Assembly: GCA_964529795.1 (NCBI GenBank)
Contig: CAZGXM010000031.1
Span: forward strand, 1 to 29,825
DNA from: CAZGXM01 sp964529795
GTDB taxonomy: Bacteria; Bacillota; JADQBR01
Direction: 5' to 3'
DNA: 29,825 bases
The notes below the pieces were generated by a model. The model had not been told where the DNA came from. It saw only the letters and a list, made by a program, of their open reading frames with translations, and did no database searches. The position numbers and the translations under genes were made by a program. The stretch's first letter is position 1, and every line of letters starts with the position of its first letter. Shown one piece after another: positions 14,295 to 23,092 of the stretch.

Positions 14295-15332
14295 TCAAAT
14301 GAGATTCGGGATAAAATCTTCAAGAATATTCATAGCGCGCAAATGTCTTGCGGCAGCCAACACTATCTCGGCATGGCCCCTGGTATACCCGTTTCCGATT
14401 AACATCCGCACGTCCTTCCCCACGCCTTCCGCTCCCAGCGCTGCGGCGGTAAAGCTGGTCGCCATGCTGAAAAAGTAGACAGTCCCGCCGTCTTTGGTAG
14501 CTAAGATAGACGCCATTTCGGTGCCGGGAACGTCCACACAGTTAATGGTTATGTCCGCCAAATTTCCTCTCGTAACCCCCTGCACCTTTTCATAGATTTC
14601 CAGCGCTTTGGTGGCATCTCCCTGAAGCACCACATCTGCCAACCCGGAGCTTTCAATCCGCCGGCAACCTCCGTCACTGCGGGACAGCCCTATCACTGTC
14701 CCCGTAATCCCTGCGCGTTTTTTGGCCTCATAGAGACATAACAGTCCCGACTTGCCGCCCCCGCCAATGACTACAACCGTGTCTCCCGGTTTGACCAGTT
14801 TTGCCGTTTGGGCGGGAGCCCCGGCCACATCCAGCATAGCCAGGGAAAAGGCATCGGGTAGGTCTTCAGGCAGTTTGGCATAAATACCGCTGGCAAAGAG
14901 TATGGCTTTGGCGGTAACCTTCACCTGGTCCGCCCCAGTATCCACCTCATGTACTGCGTCAATTTTTAACGGGGTAAGGGATAGGGAAACCAGGGTCGCT
15001 ATTCTCTGCCCGGGTTTCACATCTCCAGGAAAAGCCGGTCCCACCTGCGCCACTGTACCGATAAGCATTCCCCCCGACCCTGTAACCGGATTATGCTGTT
15101 TACCTCTTTTTGCCACAGTATCCAGGATAACCCTGCCGATCTCGTCCGGCTTTCCCCCGGCTTGTTCCTTAATCTGCCTGAAGCTTGCTGCATCAATGTT
15201 CAAGACATCAACATCTATGAGCAGTTCGTTATCATAAATTTCCATGGTATTATCTATTTTCCATGCCGCCTGAGGTAAGACACCGGCGGGTTCCAGCACC
15301 CTGTGCGTACCGTAAATACATCCTTTTTTCAA
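14295..15332 (-). CDS. kdd: L-erythro-3,5-diaminohexanoate dehydrogenase
   Basis: A 345-aa NAD(P)-linked dehydrogenase that oxidatively deaminates 3,5-diaminohexanoate to 5-amino-3-oxohexanoate in lysine fermentation. The N-terminal part (GCIYGTHRVLEPAGVLPQAAWKIDN) is characteristic of Kdd. An alcohol-dehydrogenase-like body follows, with the Rossmann motif VVVIGGGGKSGLL (glycines at about 190-196). The start is TTG 15332 with GGGAGGTG 6 nt upstream. It is the last gene of the operon, 5 nt after kamB, and a terminator follows. Length agrees with characterised Kdd proteins. Assignment is strong because of the surrounding pathway genes. Confidence 0.92.
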   Translation of the reverse strand: MKKGCIYGTHRVLEPAGVLPQAAWKIDNTMEIYDNELLIDVDVLNIDAASFRQIKEQAGGKPDEIGRVILDTVAKRGKQHNPVTGSGGMLIGTVAQVGPAFPGDVKPGQRIATLVSLSLTPLKIDAVHEVDTGADQVKVTAKAILFASGIYAKLPEDLPDAFSLAMLDVAGAPAQTAKLVKPGDTVVVIGGGGKSGLLCLYEAKKRAGITGTVIGLSRSDGGCRRIESSGLADVVLQGDATKALEIYEKVQGVTRGNLADITINCVDVPGTEMASILATKDGGTVYFFSMATSFTAAALGAEGVGKDVRMLIGNGYTRGHAEIVLAAARHLRAMNILEDFIPNLI

Positions 15333-15337
15333 TTACG

Positions 15338-16378
15338 TCACCTCCCAAAACTGACACCCGGCCCTAAACCCCGGATTAAATCAAAGACAGGAACCTCGGA
15401 AATAGCCTCACTAATTTTTTTATAAAATTCAAGAGCATTGAAACCTCGGCTGTGGGGTGAAGTGGGATTGACCGTCAGTGCAAGCAGGTTTATGGGGTTG
15501 ATAGCCTTAATTTCCCCTCCGCTGCTTAAAAATTTATCCACCGCGGCACCTTCCGCAAAAAGCCTGGTAACATCCTTCACAACCAGGGTGAGGCCTTTAA
15601 GGTCCAGCCCTGAACCAACAATACCTTCCAGAGTGGATTGAACCAGTGACCCGCCAAACAGCACTGCGGACAGAGAACCAAGACCCCGCCAAAAATTTTC
15701 CCCGCGGGTTAAAATAAAATGATTGGAGTAAGTCATCGGTTCCATGTTATTAATAATCACCACGTGCCCCGGCAGGTAATACCGGGAAATTTTCTCCGGA
15801 GCAGCATCAAACAGGAAATACCTTACCCGGTCCCGGGTGATCCTGATCACCTGGTCAAGAGAATCATCCAACACCGCACCGGTGGCCAACACACATGCCC
15901 CGGTAACATGGGGAGCGGCAAGAGAATGCCTGTCCAAGGCCCCGTCCACCAGTACCATCTCTGCCCCGGCATCTTTGAGGCGTTCCTTGACCGCTATCAA
16001 TTCCTTTACTTTTGAAGGCCCCGCAAGTTCCACGGTGCCGTCAGATTCTGCCCGGGCCAGGACCACCTCCCCCAGAGGGGTGTCAAGACCGGTTCGCTCC
16101 AAAAGAGTAAGCCTTGCTGTACTTACGGAAAGAGTTTTTTCGGCCGTGGCCAACAGTACCCCGGTTGAAACTTTAATGGGTGGCTTTTGCTTAAAGGTAA
16201 GGATATCCCACATCTCTCCATCCCGGCCAATGGAGGTCAGGCCAGTAATTATTCCGTCCCGCCGGGCCGCATTGACCAGGTAATTGAAAGTAACGGTCTT
16301 ACCTGTATTTTTTGCCAGGCCGGTGACAGCCAAATCTGGGCACTCTGCTCGTTTGACCAAATCCCAGAGAGTTTTCAT
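15338..16378 (-). CDS. kamB: Probable lysine 5,6-aminomutase reactivase subunit KamB
   Basis: A 346-aa protein with a P-loop-like N-terminus (VTGLAKNTGKTVTFNYL, GKT at 26-28), found in lysine fermentation clusters between the aminomutase and downstream enzymes. From memory of those clusters it is the KamB subunit of the ATP-dependent system that reactivates the B12-dependent aminomutase. It overlaps kce by 4 nt (ATGA), so the two are probably translationally coupled. Its usual partner KamC, a MutS-like ATPase, is not in this window. The biochemical role is inferred from gene context, since nothing in the sequence proves reactivase activity. Confidence 0.65.
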   Translation of the reverse strand: MKTLWDLVKRAECPDLAVTGLAKNTGKTVTFNYLVNAARRDGIITGLTSIGRDGEMWDILTFKQKPPIKVSTGVLLATAEKTLSVSTARLTLLERTGLDTPLGEVVLARAESDGTVELAGPSKVKELIAVKERLKDAGAEMVLVDGALDRHSLAAPHVTGACVLATGAVLDDSLDQVIRITRDRVRYFLFDAAPEKISRYYLPGHVVIINNMEPMTYSNHFILTRGENFWRGLGSLSAVLFGGSLVQSTLEGIVGSGLDLKGLTLVVKDVTRLFAEGAAVDKFLSSGGEIKAINPINLLALTVNPTSPHSRGFNALEFYKKISEAISEVPVFDLIRGLGPGVSFGR

Positions 16379-17187
16379 TTTAACCCCAGTATTTTTCTGG
16401 CTTCTTCGGGGGTTGCTACCTCCCTTTCAAGCTCCCCGGCCAGTCTCACCGTACGTTCCACCAAGGGCACATTGCCCTTGGCAAGCTCCCCTTTACGGTA
16501 ATAGATATTGTCTTCCAGCCCTACCCGGGCATGCCCCCCCAGAATAATGGCACAGGTCACCAGAGGCAACTGGTGCCTGCCAATACCGGCTACTGACCAG
16601 GTAGATCCTTCCGGCAGGGACTCCACCAGGAACAGCAGGTTCTTAACACTTGCGGGAAGGGCCCCGGGAACACCCAAAACCAGGTCGAAATGAAAGGGTG
16701 GAGTTACAAACCCCTGTTTTTCAAGCTGCAAAACATTGGCCACCATCCCGGCATCAAAAATTTCAAACTCCGGCTTCACCCCTTCTTCTTTCATGGCCGC
16801 AGCAAATTCAGCTATTAGCGCCGGTGGATTGTAAAAGACATCGTTTCCGAAATTGACGGTTCCCGCCGTCAGGCTGGCCATGTCAGGCTTAAGTTTCACC
16901 GGGGCCAGGCGTTCAGCCGCGGTCATGCCGATGGCAGCGCCGGTAGAAACCTGGATGATAGGGTTAAAGTGCTTTTGGATCAGGGAAATAATTTCTTGAT
17001 ATATTCCCGCATCCTGAGTGGGATTGCCCCGGGCATCCCTGGCATGAAGGTGGACGATGGCTGCACCGGCCTCACAGCAGCGGCAGGCTTCATCAGCTAT
17101 TTCCCCGGGGTTTAGAGGAAGATACGGAGTATCCTCCCCGGTCAATTCTGCGCCTACTACCGCTGCAGTAATAATCAGCTTTTCCAC
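16375..17187 (-). CDS. kce: 3-keto-5-aminohexanoate cleavage enzyme (BKACE family)
   Basis: A 270-aa zinc-dependent TIM-barrel enzyme that condenses 5-amino-3-oxohexanoate with acetyl-CoA and cleaves it to acetoacetate and 3-aminobutyryl-CoA. The zinc-binding HLHARD motif supplies H46 and H48. STGAAIGMTAAERL, PEFEIFDAGM and GHARVGLEDNIYY (with the third zinc-ligand glutamate) also fit the DUF849/BKACE family. The start is GTG 17187. It lies 6 nt after kal. BKACE proteins act on many beta-keto acids, but the neighbours argue for the lysine pathway substrate. Confidence 0.93.
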   Translation of the reverse strand: MEKLIITAAVVGAELTGEDTPYLPLNPGEIADEACRCCEAGAAIVHLHARDARGNPTQDAGIYQEIISLIQKHFNPIIQVSTGAAIGMTAAERLAPVKLKPDMASLTAGTVNFGNDVFYNPPALIAEFAAAMKEEGVKPEFEIFDAGMVANVLQLEKQGFVTPPFHFDLVLGVPGALPASVKNLLFLVESLPEGSTWSVAGIGRHQLPLVTCAIILGGHARVGLEDNIYYRKGELAKGNVPLVERTVRLAGELEREVATPEEARKILGLK

Positions 17188-17193
17188 ACTTCA

Positions 17194-17586
17194 TCACCCC
17201 TGGTTTTGTTGGTAATCCTTGGGAACCATACATGTACCGCTAGCCCTGAGAACAATGATTGGCTCCTCCAGCACTTCCGCCGCTGAAGGCGGCCGGTTGG
17301 GGTCCCGAACAAGCTGTATTACCTTACGGGCTTCAAATACCATTTTTCGTGAAGTCCTGCCTTCCGCCGTGATTTTCCCGCTGGCTTCGATATAGTCACC
17401 AGCATAGACAGGTGCCAGAAACTCCACATTGTCATATGCTACGAAAAGGCCCTCATCACCATCCCGGCGGATCAAAAGCTCCGTAGCCACATCACCAAAC
17501 AATTGTAAAATACGGGCCCCGTCAACCAATTCTCCCGCGTAATGGGCATCATGAGCACTCATGCGTACTCTAATCACTGCCTCCAT
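17194..17586 (-). CDS. kal: 3-aminobutyryl-CoA ammonia lyase
   Basis: A 130-aa hot-dog-fold protein that removes ammonia from 3-aminobutyryl-CoA to give crotonyl-CoA, the last amino-specific step of lysine fermentation. Motifs RMSAHDAHYAGELVDGARILQLFGDVATEL and FLAPVYAGDYIEASGKI are typical of Kal. The start is ATG 17586 with GGAGGTGG 6 nt upstream. It sits between kamE and kce in the same direction. Crotonyl-CoA would then enter butyrate-type or beta-oxidation routes encoded elsewhere. Confidence 0.92.
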   Translation of the reverse strand: MEAVIRVRMSAHDAHYAGELVDGARILQLFGDVATELLIRRDGDEGLFVAYDNVEFLAPVYAGDYIEASGKITAEGRTSRKMVFEARKVIQLVRDPNRPPSAAEVLEEPIIVLRASGTCMVPKDYQQNQG

Positions 17587-17629
17587 CAGACCACCTCCTC
17601 AATGTTTTCAATAAATTTGTGCCGGTAAT

Positions 17630-18382
17630 TCAATTTTGGCCGGATAGCCTCCTGGCAAGGGCCTGGGCCAAAAAGGAGGCTACATCCTCCGGGTAGGTTC
17701 CCGGACCAAAGCCTGCATCATAACCCAACTCTTTGGCAAGTTCCGGCGTGATATGGGGACCGCCAACAACAACTACCATCTTGTCACGAAGTTCTTCCGC
17801 TTCCAACATTTCAATGAATCTGGTCAAATTTTTCACATGAACATTACGCTGGGTTACAACCTGGGAAATTAACAAGGCATCGGCCCTTTCTTTGATTGCT
17901 CTCGCCAGCAATTCCTCGGAAGACACCTGTGCCCCCAAATTGATGGCGTTGATTTCAGGATAGCTTTCCAGGCCCTTATGCATGTTGTAACCTTTCATGT
18001 TCATAATTGCATCTATTCCCACAGTGTGGGCATCACTTTCAATACATGCACCCAACACTGTAATTTTCCGTCCCAGTTTTTCTCTCACAAACTTGTTTGT
18101 TTCGCCGGGCGTCATCAACCGGTAGTCCGGTTTTGTCACATGGATGGAAGTATAGTCCACCCAGTGATGACAACGGGCGTAAAGAATCATGTAAGTAAAG
18201 CTTTTATCTATTTGCTGCATCCAGACAACTTTAGCATCCTTCAGTTCCATTTTAGCAGCCAAAATCAGTGCCGCCTGACGGGCTTCCTCTCCCGCGGGTA
18301 CCGGAAGGGTGAAGGAAAGCTGCACCACCCCGTCATCAGGCGTATCCCCGTACGGTTTCACCCTGGTCAAATCCAGAGCCAT
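17630..18382 (-). CDS. kamE: D-lysine/L-beta-lysine 5,6-aminomutase beta subunit
   Basis: A 250-aa cobalamin- and PLP-binding subunit. The B12-binding DxHxxG motif is D117-A-H119-T-V-G122. K130 lies 11 residues after H119, the same spacing as the cobalt-ligand histidine and PLP lysine in known 5,6-aminomutases, so K130 is the likely PLP Schiff-base lysine. The later VVVVGGPH completes the cobalamin-binding fold. With KamD it moves the terminal amino group of beta-lysine (or D-lysine) to carbon 5. The start is ATG 18382 with AGGAGG upstream, overlapping the end of kamD by 47 nt. The 541/250 size split separates it from ornithine 4,5-aminomutase, whose large subunit carries the B12 domain. Confidence 0.94.
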   Translation of the reverse strand: MALDLTRVKPYGDTPDDGVVQLSFTLPVPAGEEARQAALILAAKMELKDAKVVWMQQIDKSFTYMILYARCHHWVDYTSIHVTKPDYRLMTPGETNKFVREKLGRKITVLGACIESDAHTVGIDAIMNMKGYNMHKGLESYPEINAINLGAQVSSEELLARAIKERADALLISQVVTQRNVHVKNLTRFIEMLEAEELRDKMVVVVGGPHITPELAKELGYDAGFGPGTYPEDVASFLAQALARRLSGQN

Positions 18383-19943
18383 AGCTACCTGCCTCCTTCC
18401 TTTGAAGCAACTTTGTAAATGGGTTCCGGTAGTCTGCCGACTTTTTCACCACACCTTTTAATCCTTTGCCGCCGTCAGGTTGGCGTGCAATATCGGCAAA
18501 CATGCCCCTGGAAATCGCACTCATCAGACCTATCGTCGCTACCTCTTCCAGCATAGCTACAGCATTTTCCAATACCTGGCCAGCTCTTTTTTGTATCCGC
18601 CCGTTGGGGGCAAAACTCATCTCACTCCCCAAGTGTTTAAGCGCCCTGAATACATAGTCCACATTGGCAATGCTCAGGTAGCGGTCGTGCATGTGTGGGG
18701 TGTGGATTGCCTCTGTAGGCATTCCCAAAAGATGTACACTCTGCCCGGTAATTATTGATACGGCATTAAACAACGCATTCTGGACGCTGCCCTGAAAGAT
18801 ATTTCCCGTCATATGCTTGGTGGGAGGCATATACTTCACCGGGCTGTCGGGAAAAAGCTGCCTGACCAACTGCGCCTGGGCAAGCTCATACAGGAAACCG
18901 TCCTCCAGGTGCGGAGAAATTTCAAAAGCGTGCCCCAAGCCAATCTGTTCCCGCATCATGCCGCTTGCAAGGGCAAATTGTTCATTAATGAACTGGCTTG
19001 CCACCACCGTGTGCGCCTTTTCGTAGGCGTCAGCAGTGGTCAAATAGTTGTCTTCCCCGGTGTTGATCATCACGCCGGCATAACCTAAAATAGCCCTGGA
19101 AAAATCCTGGTCAATAAAGGTTCTCAACATGTTGATATCCCGGAAAATTATGCCGTACATGGAGTCATTGAGCATTATATCCAGCCGCTCCAGGGCTCCC
19201 AGAACAGCCATCTCGGGCATGCACAACCCGGAACAGTAGTTGGTTAGGAAGATATAGCGCCCTACCTCTTCTCCAACCTCATCCAGCGCTTCACGCATGA
19301 CGCGGAAATTTTCCCTGGTTGCCAGAGTTCCGCCTACACCTTCGGTGGTAATACCCGAGGGCACATAGTCAAGTAAGCTTTGGGCAGTATGCCTGATCAC
19401 CGCAATGATATCCGCCCCCTGGCGGACCGTTGCCCTGGCCTGTGAAACATCTTCATAGATATTTCCGGTGGCAACGATAAGATAACGCAGGGGTTCGTTA
19501 CCCTTACCCAATCGGGTTAGCAGGTTTTGTCGCTTGCTTTTCACCCGGTCAAGTTTCTTCAAGCCCTTTTCGGCTAAAGACTGCATTTTTTGCTCAATTT
19601 CTTCCGGGCTGGATTCGGATACTTTTAGCAAATCAACCTTCCCCGTCACTACATCTTCGACAACTTCCTGCAGACCTTTTCCCGTGGCCACCATGGCGTT
19701 AACAAGCCAGTAGGCCCCACCCCGGTTTAAAACACTTTTCTCTAAAAGCTTGTCAACAATTACATTTACCCAGGGGACACCGTCGGGTGTCTCCCCGTCA
19801 ATACCGAGAAGACGCAAAACTGCTCTTTCCACCGCTGTTGTCGTATTGGCCTCTATTTCCTTTTTCACGTCCCGCACTATTTGTAAAGCAGCTTCACGAG
19901 CCCGGGCAACTGTCTTTTCATCCAGGAAAATTTTTGCCATCAT
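18336..19943 (-). CDS. kamD: D-lysine/L-beta-lysine 5,6-aminomutase alpha subunit
   Basis: The 535-aa catalytic TIM-barrel subunit of the adenosylcobalamin- and PLP-dependent 5,6-aminomutase. Recognisable segments are TGKGLQEVVEDVVTGKVD, RQGADIIAVIRHTAQSLLDYVPSG, NYCSGLCMPEMAVLGALERLD and PPTKHMTGNIFQGSVQNALFN. The start is ATG 19943 (or the next codon at 19940), overlapping the amidohydrolase stop as ATGATGA. The frame is open further to 19961, but that has no better start signal. It forms a complex with KamE, encoded next. Length is close to characterised KamD. No frameshift is visible. Confidence 0.94.
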   Translation of the reverse strand: MMAKIFLDEKTVARAREAALQIVRDVKKEIEANTTTAVERAVLRLLGIDGETPDGVPWVNVIVDKLLEKSVLNRGGAYWLVNAMVATGKGLQEVVEDVVTGKVDLLKVSESSPEEIEQKMQSLAEKGLKKLDRVKSKRQNLLTRLGKGNEPLRYLIVATGNIYEDVSQARATVRQGADIIAVIRHTAQSLLDYVPSGITTEGVGGTLATRENFRVMREALDEVGEEVGRYIFLTNYCSGLCMPEMAVLGALERLDIMLNDSMYGIIFRDINMLRTFIDQDFSRAILGYAGVMINTGEDNYLTTADAYEKAHTVVASQFINEQFALASGMMREQIGLGHAFEISPHLEDGFLYELAQAQLVRQLFPDSPVKYMPPTKHMTGNIFQGSVQNALFNAVSIITGQSVHLLGMPTEAIHTPHMHDRYLSIANVDYVFRALKHLGSEMSFAPNGRIQKRAGQVLENAVAMLEEVATIGLMSAISRGMFADIARQPDGGKGLKGVVKKSADYRNPFTKLLQRKEAGSYGSGFDQGETVRGYA

Positions 19944-21502
19944 ACCACTCCTCTCGCCCAAGTTGGATCGGGATGTACCAGCCGGCCGGCGATAAAGGTC
20001 ATTTTCACCCGGATATCCTTTATTCTCTGCGGTGCAACACGCAATGGATTTTCTTCCAGCACCACCAGGTCAGCCAGTTTTCCGACTTCGATGCTGCCCC
20101 GTTCCTTTTCCAGGCCCAGGGCATAAGCACCGTTAATGGTAAACATGCGCAGCGCCTCTACCAGTGAAGTTTGCTGCATGGGGTTTGGATGGTTTACGGC
20201 ACTGTGAATCCCGTACATGGGGTTCATGGGTGTCACGGAAGCATCGGAACCACCGGCAACTACCAGCCCTGCATCCAGTATTTCCCGCAGGGGATTGGTC
20301 CTGTTCACCCGCTCCTCACCCAGGCGCTTGCCGTACATATTTTCCGCCCCGCCCCAGTAAAATTCAAAGGTGGGCTGCATGGAAGGAATAAGTTCCAGTT
20401 CCTTGGCACGCTTAATTTGCTCACTGGAAGGGAATTCAAAGTGCTCCACCCTGTGGCGGGGGTCATTGCGCGGGGATTTGTTTTGGGCAAATTCGTAAGC
20501 GGTTAGTAATTGCTCTATGGCCCTGTCACCTATGGCATGAGCCGCAATCTGCAAACCGGCCCGGTGAGCCTTGAGGACAAAATCATTTAGCTCCTCCTGG
20601 GTAAAATATAAAACACCGGTATTGTCCGGGTCGTCGGCATACGGGTGTGAAAGTGCCGCGGTCCGGGACCCGAAAGACCCATCCAGCAGAATACAACCAC
20701 CTATTCTGGATAAACCCAGTTTGACAACTTCATCCACATCGGTAGTTTGATAAAATACTTCAATTCTCAAGTTTACTCCCTTTTTATCCTCCAAGAGGAG
20801 TTTTACTTCTTCTGTGCCGAAATCATCCCCACCCTCAAGCGCGGCTACGGTTGTTATCCCTTTGGTGATGGCAAACTGTGATGCCATCTTCAGGGCCCTC
20901 CGCCTCACGCCGGTGTCCAGACGATTGTTGATAAAGCTTCTGGCAATCTGGTCGGCCTCAGCTCTTAAAATACCGTTCGGACTGCCCTGGTCATCTTTTT
21001 CCAAACCATCAGTATCTGAATGCAGGTTCAATAGTTTCAACAACCGGGTATTAACCACCGACGAATGATAATCCACCCTGTTGAGCCAGACCAGGTGGTC
21101 AGGCGCCACGGCATCCAGTTCCTTTCGTGTGGGTGGCTCCCCCTGGGGGAAATTCTGCTCGTCATAGCCATAACCCCGGATTAATGTGCCCACAGGCTGG
21201 TAATTAGCCGCTTCCTGAATCTTTTTTAAGACTTGGGGTACGTCTTCCGCCTCGAGCAAATTGACACTGATTAAAGAAAGTCCCGTGTGTAAAAAATGGG
21301 TGTGATTATCAATAAAACCCGGTAACACCGTTGCCCCTCTCAAGTCATAAACCCTGGTCTTCGGGCCGATGCCGCTTTTTATTTCTTCCACTTTCCCCAC
21401 AGCCATTATTTTATCTCCTTTAATACCAACGGCCCGTGCCTGGGGCCGTTTGCCGCTCATGGTAAGTACACTGGCATCCACCAACGCCACGTCCCAATTC
21501 AC
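19940..21502 (-). CDS. YtcJ-like amidohydrolase leading the kam operon
   Basis: A 520-aa metal-dependent hydrolase of the Amidohydrolase_3 (YtcJ-like) family. The metal-binding HxH is in GFIDNHTHF (H67, H69). Further conserved parts are LLDGSFGSRTAALSHPY, AAHAIGDRAIEQLLTAYE, RHRVEHFEFP and VAGGSDASVTPMNPMYGIH, all intact. The start is GTG 21502. It is translationally coupled to kamD, so its reaction probably feeds the pathway. Lysine fermentation clusters I know do not normally begin with this gene. The substrate is unknown. An amide- or acyl-blocked lysine or beta-lysine is a context-based guess, since family members act on very different compounds. Confidence 0.85.
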   Translation of the reverse strand: MNWDVALVDASVLTMSGKRPQARAVGIKGDKIMAVGKVEEIKSGIGPKTRVYDLRGATVLPGFIDNHTHFLHTGLSLISVNLLEAEDVPQVLKKIQEAANYQPVGTLIRGYGYDEQNFPQGEPPTRKELDAVAPDHLVWLNRVDYHSSVVNTRLLKLLNLHSDTDGLEKDDQGSPNGILRAEADQIARSFINNRLDTGVRRRALKMASQFAITKGITTVAALEGGDDFGTEEVKLLLEDKKGVNLRIEVFYQTTDVDEVVKLGLSRIGGCILLDGSFGSRTAALSHPYADDPDNTGVLYFTQEELNDFVLKAHRAGLQIAAHAIGDRAIEQLLTAYEFAQNKSPRNDPRHRVEHFEFPSSEQIKRAKELELIPSMQPTFEFYWGGAENMYGKRLGEERVNRTNPLREILDAGLVVAGGSDASVTPMNPMYGIHSAVNHPNPMQQTSLVEALRMFTINGAYALGLEKERGSIEVGKLADLVVLEENPLRVAPQRIKDIRVKMTFIAGRLVHPDPTWARGVV

Positions 21503-21561
21503 GGTTTTTCGCCCCCTCTCCTTAAAGGGTTTATAGTTATGGTAACAGCTGAACTTGTTGT

Positions 21562-21590
21562 TATCTATGGATACAATGTAGGAAAAACAA
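21562..21590 (-). promoter_or_regulatory. Candidate promoter of the amidohydrolase-kam operon
   Basis: TTGTTT (21585-21590), a 17-nt spacer and TAGATA (21562-21567) on the minus strand. Both boxes are imperfect, as expected if an activator is needed. A palindrome lies just upstream of the -35 box. Confidence 0.55.
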
Positions 21591-21597
21591 AAATGCT

Positions 21598-21616
21598 TTT
21601 ATACAGGGTGTATAAA
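21598..21616. promoter_or_regulatory. Palindromic operator candidate upstream of the kam operon
   Basis: TTTATACAGGGTGTATAAA is a perfect 7-bp inverted repeat around 5 nt. It is centred about 50 bp before the predicted start of the kam transcript, an activator-like position. A related 19-mer (15 of 19 identical) lies at 24230-24248 by the pucR promoter. Confidence 0.55.
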
Positions 21617-21621
21617 CAACA

Positions 21622-22344
21622 TTACATAACCTGTTGTAAAAATTTTTTGGTACGGGTATTTTGGGGGTTTTTAAAGATTTCTTCCGGCGCACCCTCTTCA
21701 ACAATTATCCCATGATCCATGTAGATCACCCGGTCCGCGGCCTACCGGGCAAACCACATCTCATGGGTAACAACTATCATGGTCATGCCCTCTTTGGCCA
21801 GTTCCTCCATCACCACCAGTACCTCACCCACCAGTTCGGGGTCCAGGGCTGACGTGGGCTCGTCAAAAAGCATCACCTTGGGCTGCATGGCCAGTGCCCG
21901 GGCTATGGCCACCCGCTGCTTTTGCCCACCGGACAGCATGGCCGGATAAGTGTCCATCTTATCCTCCAAACCCACTTTCCGCAGTAAGTCTCTTCCCAAT
22001 TCCACCGCCTCATCCCTTGCCATCTTCTTAACCTGGGTAGGCCCTTCAGTGACGTTTTGCAGTGCGGTCATGTGGGGAAAAAGGTTAAAATGCTGGAACA
22101 CCATCCCCACTTCCTGACGCATCTTGTTGATTATTTTCGGTTGTGGTTCTATCTTTTTCCCGTTGATGAAAATGCTTCCCTCCTGGGCCAGTTCCAAAAA
22201 ATTAATACAGCGTAACAACGTACTCTTGCCCGACCCGCTGGCACCAATGATAACTACTACTTCTTGCTCTTTTACTTCCAAGTTTATGTCTTTTAAAACA
22301 TGCAACTCTCCAAACCATTTGTGTAGCCCTCCAATCCTGATCAA
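21622..22344 (-). pseudogene. Amino-acid ABC transporter ATPase with in-frame TAG (GlnQ-like)
   Basis: The frame encodes a polar amino-acid transporter ATPase. Walker A (GASGSGKSTLL), Q-loop, signature LSGGQKQRVAIARAL, Walker B (VMLFDEPTSALD) and the H-loop (VVTHEM) are intact in the first 200 codons. Codon 201 is TAG (21742-21744). The same frame then continues with AADRVIYMDHGIIVEEGAPEEIF and stops at TAA 21622-21624. Ignoring the TAG, the product would be 240 residues, the usual GlnQ length. Relatives read HEMGFAREVADRV here, whereas this gene reads HEMWFAR-stop-AADRV, so two nearby G-to-T changes may have occurred. It could be a true nonsense mutation, a sequence error, or amber read-through. 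Start TTG 22344. It is the last gene of the transporter operon. Confidence 0.8.
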
Positions 22345-22365
22345 ACCATACTCACCCCCTTGATC

Positions 22366-23040
22366 TCAATCCCGGTAATCGCTTACCTCCAGGCGTCTCT
22401 CTATTTTACTGACAACGTATGTCAGCACCGTGGTAATGATCAGATACCAGATGCCCACGGTAATCAGCATCTCCATATACAAAAAGGTGGAAGCACCCAG
22501 CTGCCGCGCTTTTAACAAAAGCTCGGGCACGGCAATGGTGCTGGCCAGGGAAGAATCCTTCAGGGCAATAATGAACTGGTTGCCCAACGGCGGAATTGCT
22601 CTCTTAAAGGCCTGGGGTAAAATCACCCGCCGCATGGCCCTGGCATAGGTCATCCCCAAAGAACGGGCCGCCTCCATCTGTCCCCGGTCTATGGACTGGA
22701 TGGCTCCCCGAAATATCTCGGCGATGTAGGCCCCGTTATGAATCCCCAGGGCCAGTACGGCAGAGGGAATAGGGGGAATGGTTACTATGTTGGTAAGACC
22801 GTAATAGATGACAAATAACTGTAATAACAGCGGTGTCCCTCTGATTACGTAAATATATGCAGCTGCAGGTAGATTAAATGCTTTTAAACGGGATATCTTG
22901 GCAAATACCACTATCAGGCCGATAAGCAAGCCGGAAAGAATCCCCGAGGTGGTGATTTCCAGGGTCATCAGCGCCGCTTCTTTGAAAAAGAAAAATTTCA
23001 CGGGAACCACGGAAAAATCATACGGTAAATTGAAATTCAA
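22366..23040 (-). CDS. Polar amino-acid ABC transporter permease
   Basis: A 224-aa inner-membrane permease of the HisM/GlnP type, with several hydrophobic helices and the EAA loop GQMEAARSLGMTYARAMRRVILPQAF that contacts the ATPase. It would form a homodimer, since only one permease gene is present. The start is TTG 23040 following GGAGTGGGAG. The ATPase gene begins 21 nt downstream and the binding protein gene is 127 nt upstream. Substrate class is polar or basic amino acids by family; proximity to kam genes suggests lysine or beta-lysine, which is inference. Confidence 0.9.
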   Translation of the reverse strand: MNFNLPYDFSVVPVKFFFFKEAALMTLEITTSGILSGLLIGLIVVFAKISRLKAFNLPAAAYIYVIRGTPLLLQLFVIYYGLTNIVTIPPIPSAVLALGIHNGAYIAEIFRGAIQSIDRGQMEAARSLGMTYARAMRRVILPQAFKRAIPPLGNQFIIALKDSSLASTIAVPELLLKARQLGASTFLYMEMLITVGIWYLIITTVLTYVVSKIERRLEVSDYRD

Positions 23041-23092
23041 ATTCTCCCACTCCTCTTTTCTTTTTGGGGAAAACGTGAAGAATTAAAGATTA

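Noticed and set aside
18336..19943. KamD/KamE as ornithine 4,5-aminomutase
   Set aside because: In the ornithine enzyme the large subunit carries the B12-binding domain and the small one is about 120 aa. Here the B12 motif is on the 250-aa subunit, and kal, kce and kdd surround the genes.
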